This document shows positions 16,477-24,615 of a stretch of 41,246 bases of DNA, piece by piece. The notes beneath the pieces were generated by a model. The model was not told the origin of the DNA. It saw only the letters and a program-made list of their open reading frames with translations, and made no database searches. The stretch spans positions 1 to 41,246 of the forward strand of contig CANOIR010000017.1 in the NCBI GenBank assembly GCA_947566125.1, given 5' to 3'. Both the position numbers and the translations under genes were made by a program. The stretch comes from an uncultured Ruminococcus sp. Lineage in GTDB: Bacteria; Bacillota; Clostridia; Oscillospirales; Ruminococcaceae. Position 1 is the stretch's first letter, and each line of letters begins with the position of its first letter.

Positions 16477-17775
16477 ATGACATCGAAAAAGGCAAAATTA
16501 CTCACTATTTTTATAATAACAGCTTCTCTTTCAAATATGATTGGCTGCTCTAGAATATATAATGATAGTGATATTGTAACTGATATTTCAACAAGTGAAT
16601 ATATACATACTGATAATATAAACACTACCGGTAATACAACTACCACTGACATAACAAATATAAATACTGATATTGCCGACACAACTGACAATAATAAAAA
16701 TACTGATGATAATAATAACACTGACAATAAAGATATACCTTTTATGGAGGAACATATGAAATTTCAAGGAAGACATATTTTTGAAAACAATATAGAATGG
16801 CTTGTACAAAGCGGAAGCTCTGCTGAATTTGCAGTAACAGGAACAAATGTTTCTGTTACAATAGCAGGCGATTCTTCTATATACGGCACAAGCAGTGATC
16901 ACAGACCACGATACGCAGTCTATGTAGATGATGAACTTATACGTGATAAGACAATATCCGCACCAGAAGAAAATGTTATACTATTTGAAGAAGGTTCTCC
17001 ACGAACAGCCAATATTCGTATTGTAATGCTCTCGGAAGCTGTATATGGTGCAATAGGCATTAAAGATTTAAACATCTTGGGCGGCGACAAAGAATCTATC
17101 ACACCTGCACCTGAAAAAGAACTTACCATTGAATTTATCGGTGACTCTATAACTTGCGGATACGGTGTGGAAAGCAGTGAAGGCTCTGAATCATTCAGCA
17201 CATCTACAGAAAATTTCTATAAGTCATATGCATATATTGCAGCCAATGAATTAAATGCCGATTACAGCGTAGCAGCATACAGCGGATACGGCGTTATTTA
17301 TGGCTGCTGCTCAGGCGAACCAAATCCTAATGAAACCTTGATAAAATATTATGATATTGAAAGTCAGTTTGAATCATATAATAAAAAGCATGACTTTACT
17401 AAAAGAAAAATGGATGCTGTAGTTATAAATCTCGGCACAAACGATACTTGCTATGTAGATAAAGATAATAAAGCATCCTGCGATGAATTTACCTCGGGAT
17501 ATATTGCATTGCTAAAAAAAGTACGCAGCAACAATCCTGATTCTGTAATAATATGTACCGTTGGTCTTATGGGCGGAAATGAAAGCATATATCCGCTTAT
17601 CCAAAATGCTGTAAAAAAACTTGATGATGATAAGATAACATGCTTTTTATCAGAGCATCAGGATATTGACAAAGACGGTGCAGGTGCAGCATGGCATCCA
17701 TCAGAAAAAACTCAAAAACAGTATGGTCATATTGTAGCAGAAGAAATAAAAAAAGCCCTTGACGAATGCAAATAG
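16477..17775 (+). CDS. Lipoprotein SGNH esterase, carbohydrate esterase family 2-like
   Basis: 432 residues. A signal peptide ends in lipobox MIGC (Cys24); a Thr/Asp/Asn-rich linker spans about 30-86, a beta-sandwich domain about 95-205, and an SGNH hydrolase domain 215-432. Block I is FIGDSITCGYG (Ser224), block III LGTNDTC (Gly320, Asn322, Asp323) and block V AAWHPSE (His407). This two-domain order is that of CE2 acetyl-xylan/glucomannan esterases, which remove acetyl groups from hemicellulose. Being lipid-anchored, it would act at the cell surface on oligosaccharides or own-surface acetyl groups. A GAAAGGAA ribosome site precedes the ATG. The CDF transporter gene follows 42 bases later. 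Substrate is inferred from the family. Confidence 0.88.
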   Translation: MTSKKAKLLTIFIITASLSNMIGCSRIYNDSDIVTDISTSEYIHTDNINTTGNTTTTDITNINTDIADTTDNNKNTDDNNNTDNKDIPFMEEHMKFQGRHIFENNIEWLVQSGSSAEFAVTGTNVSVTIAGDSSIYGTSSDHRPRYAVYVDDELIRDKTISAPEENVILFEEGSPRTANIRIVMLSEAVYGAIGIKDLNILGGDKESITPAPEKELTIEFIGDSITCGYGVESSEGSESFSTSTENFYKSYAYIAANELNADYSVAAYSGYGVIYGCCSGEPNPNETLIKYYDIESQFESYNKKHDFTKRKMDAVVINLGTNDTCYVDKDNKASCDEFTSGYIALLKKVRSNNPDSVIICTVGLMGGNESIYPLIQNAVKKLDDDKITCFLSEHQDIDKDGAGAAWHPSEKTQKQYGHIVAEEIKKALDECK

Positions 17776-17817
17776 GCAAATAAAAATTATAATAAATTAT
17801 AAAGGTGAGGTCTTTTT

Positions 17818-18984
17818 ATGCTCACAAAATTTTTAGTAAAAACATTTATTCCCAAGAATGCAACAATATCAAAAACACGTGCTGCATATGGCTCACTTTC
17901 AAGCATTACCGGAATAATCTGTAATGTATTTCTCTTTATAACAAAATATGCTGCCGGTGTTATATCGGGTTCTGTTTCTATTATATCTGACGCTTTTAAT
18001 AATCTTTCAGACTGTGCAAGCTGTATGGTAGCACTGTTTGGCGGACTTTTAGCCTCTAAACCGGCTGATAAAAATCACCCGTTTGGTCACGGCAGAATAG
18101 AATATCTCTCCGCTATGATAATCGCTGTCTTTATAATGCTAATGGGCTTTGAACTTCTGTCTGATTCAGTGTCAAAAATCATTTCACCGCAAGCTGTAAA
18201 GCCTTCTATTATTGTATTTGTAATCTTGGCATTTTCAATTGCAGTAAAACTTTGGATGGCACTTTTCAACACACATTTGGGGAAAACTATAAATTCATCG
18301 GTCATATTGGCTGCCGCTAAAGACAGTAAAAGTGATATTATCGCTACTTCCGCTGCATTTATATCACTGCTCACTTCTTACTTCACATCACTGCCTATAG
18401 ATGGCATAGCAGGTGCTGCTGTTTCTGTTTTCATTCTAAAATCAGGTTTTGATATTATTCGTGATACAATTGACGATCTTCTTGGAAAACCGGAAAGTTC
18501 TGAAACTGCCGAGGCAATAAATAAGCTGATAATGTCCAATGAAAAAGTTCTTGGTGTCCACGACCTTATAATACACAAATATGGTCCAGGAAGCAGCTTT
18601 GGCAGCTGCCACGTTGAAATAGACGGAAACGAAAACTTTTGTGCTGTGCATGAACTTGTAGACCATATAGAAAAACAGATAGAAAAAGAAATGAAAATAA
18701 ATATGACGATCCACATGGATCCTGTTGATACGGAAAGTTCTGCTTTACGCAGCTATAAAGAATTTACAAAAGAACTTGTAAAAGGTCTTGACAAAAAACT
18801 CACTTTACATGACTTTAGAGTATCTAAAAATGAAAACTGCACTTATATAAATTTTGATTTAGTTGTACCGTTTAACTGCGGGTATAAAAATGAACAGCTC
18901 CAAAGCATAATAACCAAGGAGCTGTCCGATATAGATCCACTTTGCAAAGTTGAAATAACGTTCGACCGAGATATGACTGATTGA
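17818..18984 (+). CDS. Cation diffusion facilitator family metal transporter
   Basis: 388 residues. Six membrane segments are followed by a cytoplasmic C-terminal domain (about 225-388), longer than minimal CDF proteins. Metal-site motifs are SDAFNNLSDC in helix 2, with Asn at the position often occupied by His, HPFGHGRIEYLSA after helix 3, and AAKDSKSDIIATSA in helix 5. Zn/Cd CDFs usually keep His in helix 2; Asn there suggests Mn, Fe or broader divalent export, but this is inference. The ribosome site is AAGGTGAGG. It may be co-transcribed with the upstream esterase. It converges on the FliB-like gene with only 16 bases between and no clear terminator. Confidence 0.93.
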   Translation: MLTKFLVKTFIPKNATISKTRAAYGSLSSITGIICNVFLFITKYAAGVISGSVSIISDAFNNLSDCASCMVALFGGLLASKPADKNHPFGHGRIEYLSAMIIAVFIMLMGFELLSDSVSKIISPQAVKPSIIVFVILAFSIAVKLWMALFNTHLGKTINSSVILAAAKDSKSDIIATSAAFISLLTSYFTSLPIDGIAGAAVSVFILKSGFDIIRDTIDDLLGKPESSETAEAINKLIMSNEKVLGVHDLIIHKYGPGSSFGSCHVEIDGNENFCAVHELVDHIEKQIEKEMKINMTIHMDPVDTESSALRSYKEFTKELVKGLDKKLTLHDFRVSKNENCTYINFDLVVPFNCGYKNEQLQSIITKELSDIDPLCKVEITFDRDMTD

Positions 18985-19000
18985 TATATCAAAATCCAAG

Positions 19001-20020
19001 TCACAAATCATCTGCATTATGTTCAGTTTCTTTTGAATAGAGCTGTATTATCCGCAGTAAAGCGGATATAGACAGCTCTTTATTTTTTTCATAATACGCA
19101 AGGCATAAACGTCTTACGGTTATAAATGCCTTTACCATAATAATGCACTCTCCTGCCGCATCACCATTAAACGCAGCTCTAAGCCAATATCGATTCAGAT
19201 AATAAGTGCAAAGCCTTTTGAAAACATTTTCAAAACTGTCAATAACACTTCTGGCTTCGTCAAACTTAGATGAATTAAAAGACCCTTCACCAAGAGCAGC
19301 AGCATCTTCTAAAGACTGCTTGAATTCATCAGTCAATATTTCTCCGCTTAAATATCCATTTAAAATATTACTATAGCTTAAATCTGGAATATCTTCTTTG
19401 TTAATATCATTAAGATACACAGATGAATATTCTTCTTTACCTATGCTTTCCTGAACGAAAAAAGCATATTTCAAACATTTTTCTATTATAACAGGAAGAG
19501 GATCTGATGTATCCCATATCATATCAAGCATTTTACGGCGTGAATCTTTAAGAAGATCCATAAGCTCAATGTCATAGCATATTTCATCATCAGGAATATC
19601 ATATATATACTCTATATAAAATGGTTCTCTGTCGCCTAAAAGAATAAGCCTTGCAGCTTCCGGACAGGATAACGACAAATCATGCTCTGCTATATTTCCA
19701 TGATCCTGCACTGCCCTTGGATATTCCCTGCAAGTGTTGCACAAAGCATCTTCGCCAAGAACTCTGTGTATCTCGCAAAGTCCGCTTTTTTCAAGAAAAG
19801 GACATCTATCATCAATAAGCTTAAATATTCTATCGCCATCATCGTCTATCATCATAGAAGAGCGAAACTTTTTTCCTATATCTCCTGATGTTTTTTCATA
19901 TTTATATGCCGATTCATCATCTACAACTATTTCCCACTTTTCACAGCAGCTGTCTGTGCATTTATCAGCAAGACAATGAAAGTCTTGATAATAATCCGGA
20001 TATATATTCACTTGTTGCAA
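19001..20020 (-). CDS. FliB-like (flagellin lysine-N-methylase family) cysteine-cluster protein
   Basis: 339 residues. The N-terminal third carries nine cysteines: Cys16, Cys21, Cys25 and Cys26 (CTDSCCEKW), Cys73 and Cys82 (CPFLEKSGLC), Cys94 and Cys97 (CNTCREYPR) and Cys119 (SLSCPEAARL). This pattern is that of proteins annotated as flagellin lysine-N-methylase; an iron-sulfur cluster is likely. The remainder is helical. No flagellar genes are in the window, so the real target is probably another protein. The start is TTG at 20020 with GAGGTGA 6 bases before; GTG 20011 is an alternative. It begins 11 bases after the sirtuin stop, so the two are translated as an operon. Confidence 0.85.
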   Translation of the reverse strand: MQQVNIYPDYYQDFHCLADKCTDSCCEKWEIVVDDESAYKYEKTSGDIGKKFRSSMMIDDDGDRIFKLIDDRCPFLEKSGLCEIHRVLGEDALCNTCREYPRAVQDHGNIAEHDLSLSCPEAARLILLGDREPFYIEYIYDIPDDEICYDIELMDLLKDSRRKMLDMIWDTSDPLPVIIEKCLKYAFFVQESIGKEEYSSVYLNDINKEDIPDLSYSNILNGYLSGEILTDEFKQSLEDAAALGEGSFNSSKFDEARSVIDSFENVFKRLCTYYLNRYWLRAAFNGDAAGECIIMVKAFITVRRLCLAYYEKNKELSISALLRIIQLYSKETEHNADDL

Positions 20021-20031
20021 CAGCTCTCACC

Positions 20032-20757
20032 TCACAAATTTATCTTTGAAAGCACCTGTCCTATAGGCTCTCTTATACAAAGTTCGGCTGATTCATCCAT
20101 TGATGTAGCATCACGATTAAGGATAACAAGATGCTCTCCTCTAAAATATCTTACAAAACTTGCCGCAGGATATACCGCAAGAGATGTACCTCCTATTATA
20201 AGCATATCAGCTGTACAGATCGCATTTACAGAACGTTCTATAGTATTAGAATCAAGCGATTCTTCATAAAGCACTACATCAGGTTTTATTCTTCCGCCGC
20301 AGCTGCAATATGGTACCCCATCAGAATTCAGCATATATTCAGCATTATAAAGCTTTCCGCATTTTTGACAGTAATTTCTATGCACACTTCCGTGCAATTC
20401 AAAAACACATTTATTTCCTGCCATAGTATGAAGTCCGTCTATATTCTGAGTGATAATCGCTAAAAGCTTACCTTTCTCTTCAAGCTCGGCAAGCTTCTTA
20501 TGAGCGGGATTTGGCTTTGCGTCAAGGCAAATCATTTTATCACGATAGAATTTAAAGAACCATTCAGGATTTTTTTCATAGAATGTATGGCTTAAAATGG
20601 TTTCAGGAGGATAAGGATATTTTTGATTATAAAGTCCGTCCTGACTGCGAAAATCCGGTATTCCGCTTTCAGTAGAAACTCCTGCTCCGCCGAAGAAAAC
20701 TATACGATTTGATTCATCTATCATATCTTGCAAAAGCTTTATTTTATCATTTTCCAT
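20032..20757 (-). CDS. Sir2-family NAD-dependent protein deacylase
   Basis: 241 residues, normal for bacterial sirtuins (CobB/SrtN type). They remove acetyl or other acyl groups from lysine using NAD. Motifs: GAGVSTESGIPDFRS (24-38), QNIDGLH (104-110), catalytic His122 in ELHGS, four zinc cysteines 130, 133, 151 and 153, and GGTSLAVYPAA. All expected residues are present. A CAGGAG ribosome site precedes the ATG. It is followed by a FliB-like gene in the same unit, pairing a lysine deacylase with a family named for lysine methylation. The upstream boundary is the palindromic repeat 20783-20946. Confidence 0.95.
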   Translation of the reverse strand: MENDKIKLLQDMIDESNRIVFFGGAGVSTESGIPDFRSQDGLYNQKYPYPPETILSHTFYEKNPEWFFKFYRDKMICLDAKPNPAHKKLAELEEKGKLLAIITQNIDGLHTMAGNKCVFELHGSVHRNYCQKCGKLYNAEYMLNSDGVPYCSCGGRIKPDVVLYEESLDSNTIERSVNAICTADMLIIGGTSLAVYPAASFVRYFRGEHLVILNRDATSMDESAELCIREPIGQVLSKINL

Positions 20758-20782
20758 TCGCTTATCACTCCTGTAATTATTT

Positions 20783-20946
20783 AGAACTTGTTCTCATAAG
20801 GATATTGCACGCATCTTTTCGGTAAATTTTAGCGATTGCCACGTCAAAAATCCTTGCCATACGTCAGTATGCCTGCGGCTTTTTTCCTTGCACTCGCTAA
20901 AATTATGCTCGAAAATCTACGCACAAATCCTATGAGAACAAGTTCT
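20783..20946. repeat. 164-bp palindromic (MITE-like) intergenic element
   Basis: Two 53-base arms, 20783-20835 and 20894-20946, are imperfect inverted repeats (outer 16 bases AGAACTTGTTCTCATA perfect; the rest about 80 percent by eye). They flank a 58-base centre (20836-20893). The inner arm ends read TTTTAGCGA and TCGCTAAAAT. Possible flanking duplication is limited to short TATT-like sequence and is not convincing. A near-identical arm lies at 1-53. It fills the gap between a lipoprotein gene and the sirtuin gene; folded as RNA it would be a long hairpin and may end or stabilise the upstream transcript. I do not recognise it as a described family. Confidence 0.8.
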
Positions 20947-20958
20947 TATTTTTTATAA

Positions 20959-21612
20959 TCACTCATCGATTCCTGATACAGTAAATTCAACCTCTATCTT
21001 AGTCCATTGCTCGATTTTATCTCTGTCAATAATACGGGCAGAATATTCACTGTTTCCATCAACTAAGCCTTCGGAAGTATGTGCATCTTCAGGCAGCTCT
21101 TCTATCCATTCGTTATAGATATTGGCTCTCATTTCAATGCCGTCATCTGATGATGTATAATTTTTAGCGATCTGCTCGATCTCTTCACCATTGATACGTA
21201 TACTCTTTATATCAATCGACATATCAGGGTAAAGCTTTGAGCCGTCTTTTACAATAACAGCCATGAATGAACAGCCTGACGGTGTATATTTGCCATTGAG
21301 AGTACCAGCTACATCATAAAGCATACCTTTTGTAGCACCATTAAGACTTACTGTATAATCGCCGTTGCCGGTTATCTCGGCAACTCCTGCATCATATGTA
21401 AGCATATCAGTATTATTACCCCAATACTGGATATACCATTCACCATCTGCAAACGCAAGGTAAGCATCGCCCGATTCAGCTTTTACTGTTTCTTCAAATT
21501 CAGAATCAGATGAACTTTTTTTATTTTTATCATCATCACTGCCGCAAGCTGTAAATACACTTCCTAATACAGAAATGCTTATTAAAATCGCTGCTGCTTT
21601 TTTAAAGACCAT
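20959..21612 (-). CDS. Lipoprotein with a possible carbohydrate-binding beta-sandwich domain
   Basis: 217 residues. The signal and lipobox FTAC give lipid attachment at Cys22; a Lys/Ser/Asp linker runs to about residue 48. The remainder is beta-rich: DAYLAFADGEWYIQYWGNN, AEITGNGDYTVSLNGA and IKSIRINGEEI. This pattern of a Trp-containing opening strand, GDGxYTVSL and a closing SIxINGEEI recalls beta-sandwich modules of ruminococcal glycoside hydrolases, so glycan binding is a reasonable guess, not a demonstrated function. It starts 45 bases after the ABC-F gene and ends 12 bases before the palindromic element. The ribosome site is weak (AAAGGGG). Confidence 0.8.
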   Translation of the reverse strand: MVFKKAAAILISISVLGSVFTACGSDDDKNKKSSSDSEFEETVKAESGDAYLAFADGEWYIQYWGNNTDMLTYDAGVAEITGNGDYTVSLNGATKGMLYDVAGTLNGKYTPSGCSFMAVIVKDGSKLYPDMSIDIKSIRINGEEIEQIAKNYTSSDDGIEMRANIYNEWIEELPEDAHTSEGLVDGNSEYSARIIDRDKIEQWTKIEVEFTVSGIDE

Positions 21613-21657
21613 ATTATAACAAGCCCCTTTTACTATTATAATTTTCCAGAAGTTTAT

Positions 21658-23598
21658 TTATCCTAATTCTTCTTCAATAAGAATAAGTTCTTCCAGTGCC
21701 TCATCTGTCTGCTGCCTTATTTCTTCCATACGGCTGCATTTTTCCTGCATAAGCTCAAAATTAGTATATACCTCTTCGCTTGCAGTTTCTTCAGTAAGGT
21801 GTTCAAGCTCTTCCTGTAGTTCATCGCATAATTTTTCAAGCTCACGTTTACGGCTTCTCTGCTTTGCTTCAATCGCTCTCTGCTGCTTTGAACGATATGA
21901 CGATTTATCTCCAGAAGATTTTTCGGCTGCATGCTGCTGTTTATTTTCACTTGTGATTGCCTTTTGCTCTTTAATACGCTGCTGCTCTGCCGAAAGCCAG
22001 TTTGAAAATCCGCCTTTATATAATCTTATCTCATCTTCTGTAATTTCAAGTATATTATCAGCTACTTTATCAAGCAAATATCTGTCATGTGATACGAATA
22101 ATATCGTACCGTCAAATTCAACAAGAGCTTCTTCTATTACTTCTTTCATAGAAATATCAAGATGGTTTGTAGGCTCGTCCAGAATAAGAACATTTCCACG
22201 TTCGATCATCATAACAGCAAAACAAACCTTAGCTCTCTCTCCGCCGCTTATAACACCTATCTGCTTGTAAACGTCCTCACCTGTTATTCTAACTTGACCC
22301 AAAAGACTTCTTACCTGTAAATCAGTCCACGATGGAACACGGTCATGTATCTCCTGCATTATGGTTTTAGCCGGATCAAGATTGGTACTCTCCTGCTCAA
22401 AATAAGAACGTTTTACATTGCTCGTCCACCTAACTCTTCCATTATGCGGAAGTATGCCTTGCAACTCTTTCAGAAGAGTAGACTTACCAATGCCATTGTC
22501 ACCTATAATACCCCACTTTTCACCTCGTCTTACTTCAAATGAAAGTGATGGCACAAGTGTCTTTCTGTTTACACCTTCTCCTACTGAAATGTCAATATCC
22601 TGAACCTGCAAAAGCTGTTGCGGAGGATCTACGTCATATTCAAAATGAACTCTTGCCTGCTTGTGATAAACAAGCGGCTTTTCTATTCTCTCTATCTTTT
22701 CAAGCTGCTTGATACGGCTTTGTGCACTTTTTGCAGTTGATGCTCTCGTTTTATTCTTGGCTATATAATCCTCAAGCTTAGCGATCTCCTTTTGTTGCAT
22801 TTCATATTCTTTCATCTGCCTTGCATTCATCGCTTCTTTGAGTGCAGTATATGCCGTGTAATTGCCTTTGTATCTTGTAAGCTTTTTACGCTCTATCTCA
22901 CATATAGATGTACAAAGTCTATCAAGAAAATATCTGTCATGCGAAACTATAAGCAATGCACCTTTATAATCCTTAAGATAATCTTCAAGCCACATAACTG
23001 TTTTGAAATCCAAATGGTTTGTTGGCTCATCGAGTATAAGAAGATTCGGCTCTTCAAGCAAAAGCTTGGCAATGGCAAGACGAGTTTTCTCACCGCCACT
23101 AAAACCGCTTATAATTCTATCATAGCACTCTTCACCAAAACCCATACCATTTAAAACAGTTTTTATCTTAACATCAATCTGGTAGCCGTCATTGCTTTCA
23201 AACCAGCTCTGCAATCGGTGATACTCTTCTGCTATAGTGCTGTCCTCGGAATCAAGCTGCTTTGCAAGGTAATTCATTTTTTCCTGTGCTTCTAAAAGCT
23301 TACTAAAAACGCCCTTCATTTCAGTCCATACAGTATTTTCTCTGTCAAGACCGCTCATCTGTTCAAGATAACCGATAGTAGTGCTGCCAGAATAGGCTAT
23401 CTCTCCATCGCCGTCTGTAATATGGTCAGGAAGCAGCTGTCCTGTAATAAGCTTAAGCAGAGTAGATTTTCCACAGCCATTCACTCCGATAAGTCCTATT
23501 CGGTCCCTGTCCTCAATGGTCAGGTCAATATGACTGAGCAATAGTTCACCATTATAAATTTTATTTACATCATTTAGACGAATGAGTATTTTCCTCAC
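21658..23598 (-). CDS. ABC-F family ATP-binding protein
   Basis: 646 residues, without membrane segments. Two ABC domains: Walker A GVNGCGKST (38-46) and GDNGIGKST, signatures SGGEKTRLAIAK and SGGERAKVC, and Walker B plus switch LLILDEPTNHLD and VLILDEPTNHLD. A charged linker lies between them, and a long C-terminal coiled coil rich in Glu, Arg and Lys (about 545-646) ends the protein. ABC-F proteins act on the ribosome in translation or antibiotic protection; the Uup/YdiF-like layout argues for a housekeeping role. The start is odd: only GTG 23598 is a standard codon, but GAGGTGAGG, which would serve as Shine-Dalgarno, covers that GTG and points about 9 bases downstream, to an ATT (23583). 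Confidence 0.95.
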   Translation of the reverse strand: MRKILIRLNDVNKIYNGELLLSHIDLTIEDRDRIGLIGVNGCGKSTLLKLITGQLLPDHITDGDGEIAYSGSTTIGYLEQMSGLDRENTVWTEMKGVFSKLLEAQEKMNYLAKQLDSEDSTIAEEYHRLQSWFESNDGYQIDVKIKTVLNGMGFGEECYDRIISGFSGGEKTRLAIAKLLLEEPNLLILDEPTNHLDFKTVMWLEDYLKDYKGALLIVSHDRYFLDRLCTSICEIERKKLTRYKGNYTAYTALKEAMNARQMKEYEMQQKEIAKLEDYIAKNKTRASTAKSAQSRIKQLEKIERIEKPLVYHKQARVHFEYDVDPPQQLLQVQDIDISVGEGVNRKTLVPSLSFEVRRGEKWGIIGDNGIGKSTLLKELQGILPHNGRVRWTSNVKRSYFEQESTNLDPAKTIMQEIHDRVPSWTDLQVRSLLGQVRITGEDVYKQIGVISGGERAKVCFAVMMIERGNVLILDEPTNHLDISMKEVIEEALVEFDGTILFVSHDRYLLDKVADNILEITEDEIRLYKGGFSNWLSAEQQRIKEQKAITSENKQQHAAEKSSGDKSSYRSKQQRAIEAKQRSRKRELEKLCDELQEELEHLTEETASEEVYTNFELMQEKCSRMEEIRQQTDEALEELILIEEELG

Positions 23599-23637
23599 CT
23601 CTTTGCCTGGGTTTTAATTTTAATATAAAAATATAAC

Positions 23638-24603
23638 TTAATAAAAAGTTGCTACTTCCTGCTCCGGTGCAGAAGTAAGAACAACATCTGAAACTTTTAA
23701 AACAGGTCCTTTTCCACGATAAAGCTTGTGCCTTTTAACTTCGATAGTACCGGTGACATTTACCCACTGTCTGCTCTTGAGTGCAGCAGAATTCTTCCAC
23801 TCCGCTACAACACAGCAGTAGGTAATATCTTCCACACAGCAAGTCATAACGTGTCTGCCAACTGCAAACATTCCGCTTGGGAATTTCTGATCCATAGCCA
23901 CAAGACCACGGAATTTTATAGTTTTGCCGTTATACTTCTGCGGTTCTTCCATAATATCCCTGTACCACAATGCAAAATCTGTATCTTGAAGCGAAATAAC
24001 ATCTGCATTCACATCAAACGGCAATGGATCTTCTATGTCATCATATTCAACCTGTCCGTTTTCATATTCATATGCAATATCAGTTCTGCGGCTTACACCA
24101 CGAACTATTTTATGAAATTCCATCTTGTCAAAATCCTTTGAAAAGCGGTTGAATACAACAAGGTCACAAGTATTTAGTTTATCTACAACAAGACTTCTCA
24201 TATTTGCATTGTAATTGAGAAATGTTGTAGAATCAACAAACATCATTTCCTGATAAATTGCCCATGTTTCCGGAATATTATTAAACATATCCTTTAGAAG
24301 CCACATACCGTTATATTCCATAACAACACGCTCTGCACCAGTTTCAGCAAGCATTTTAGAAAGATTTTCCGGTGTAAACTCAGACGGATCTTCTATTGTA
24401 CGCAGAGAGATATTCTTAAATGGATATGATGACATATCATATTCTTCTTCTCCCTCTTCACAGAGCAGCAATAATGTCTTCTCACCGCTGTTAAAGCGTT
24501 TATCCTCAAGTGTTCCCTGAATAAACTTTGTCTTTCCTGATTCCAGAAATCCTGTAAAAAGATATACAGGAACATCCGGAGACGGATTTTGATTTTTAGC
24601 CAT
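23638..24603 (-). CDS. COG0523-like GTPase with a TIGR03943/DUF1980-like C-terminal domain
   Basis: 321 residues. The N-terminal half resembles COG0523 metal GTPases: VYLFTGFLESGKTKFIQ is a P-loop with GFLESGKT, while the next Cys motif of the family (CxCC) is absent, replaced by LLLCEEGEEEYD. The C-terminal part (about 195-321), with KTIKFRGLVAMDQ, FAVGRHVMTCCVEDITYCCVVAEW and WVNVTGTIEV, looks like the cysteine-bearing tail of TIGR03943/DUF1980 proteins, usually a separate partner. The start is ATG 24603 with AAGGAG 8 bases before; the longer GTG start lies within that ribosome site. It begins 12 bases after the neighbouring COG0523 gene, suggesting a joint role in metal (probably zinc) handling. 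Confidence 0.8.
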   Translation of the reverse strand: MAKNQNPSPDVPVYLFTGFLESGKTKFIQGTLEDKRFNSGEKTLLLLCEEGEEEYDMSSYPFKNISLRTIEDPSEFTPENLSKMLAETGAERVVMEYNGMWLLKDMFNNIPETWAIYQEMMFVDSTTFLNYNANMRSLVVDKLNTCDLVVFNRFSKDFDKMEFHKIVRGVSRRTDIAYEYENGQVEYDDIEDPLPFDVNADVISLQDTDFALWYRDIMEEPQKYNGKTIKFRGLVAMDQKFPSGMFAVGRHVMTCCVEDITYCCVVAEWKNSAALKSRQWVNVTGTIEVKRHKLYRGKGPVLKVSDVVLTSAPEQEVATFY

Positions 24604-24615
24604 GCTATTCACTCC

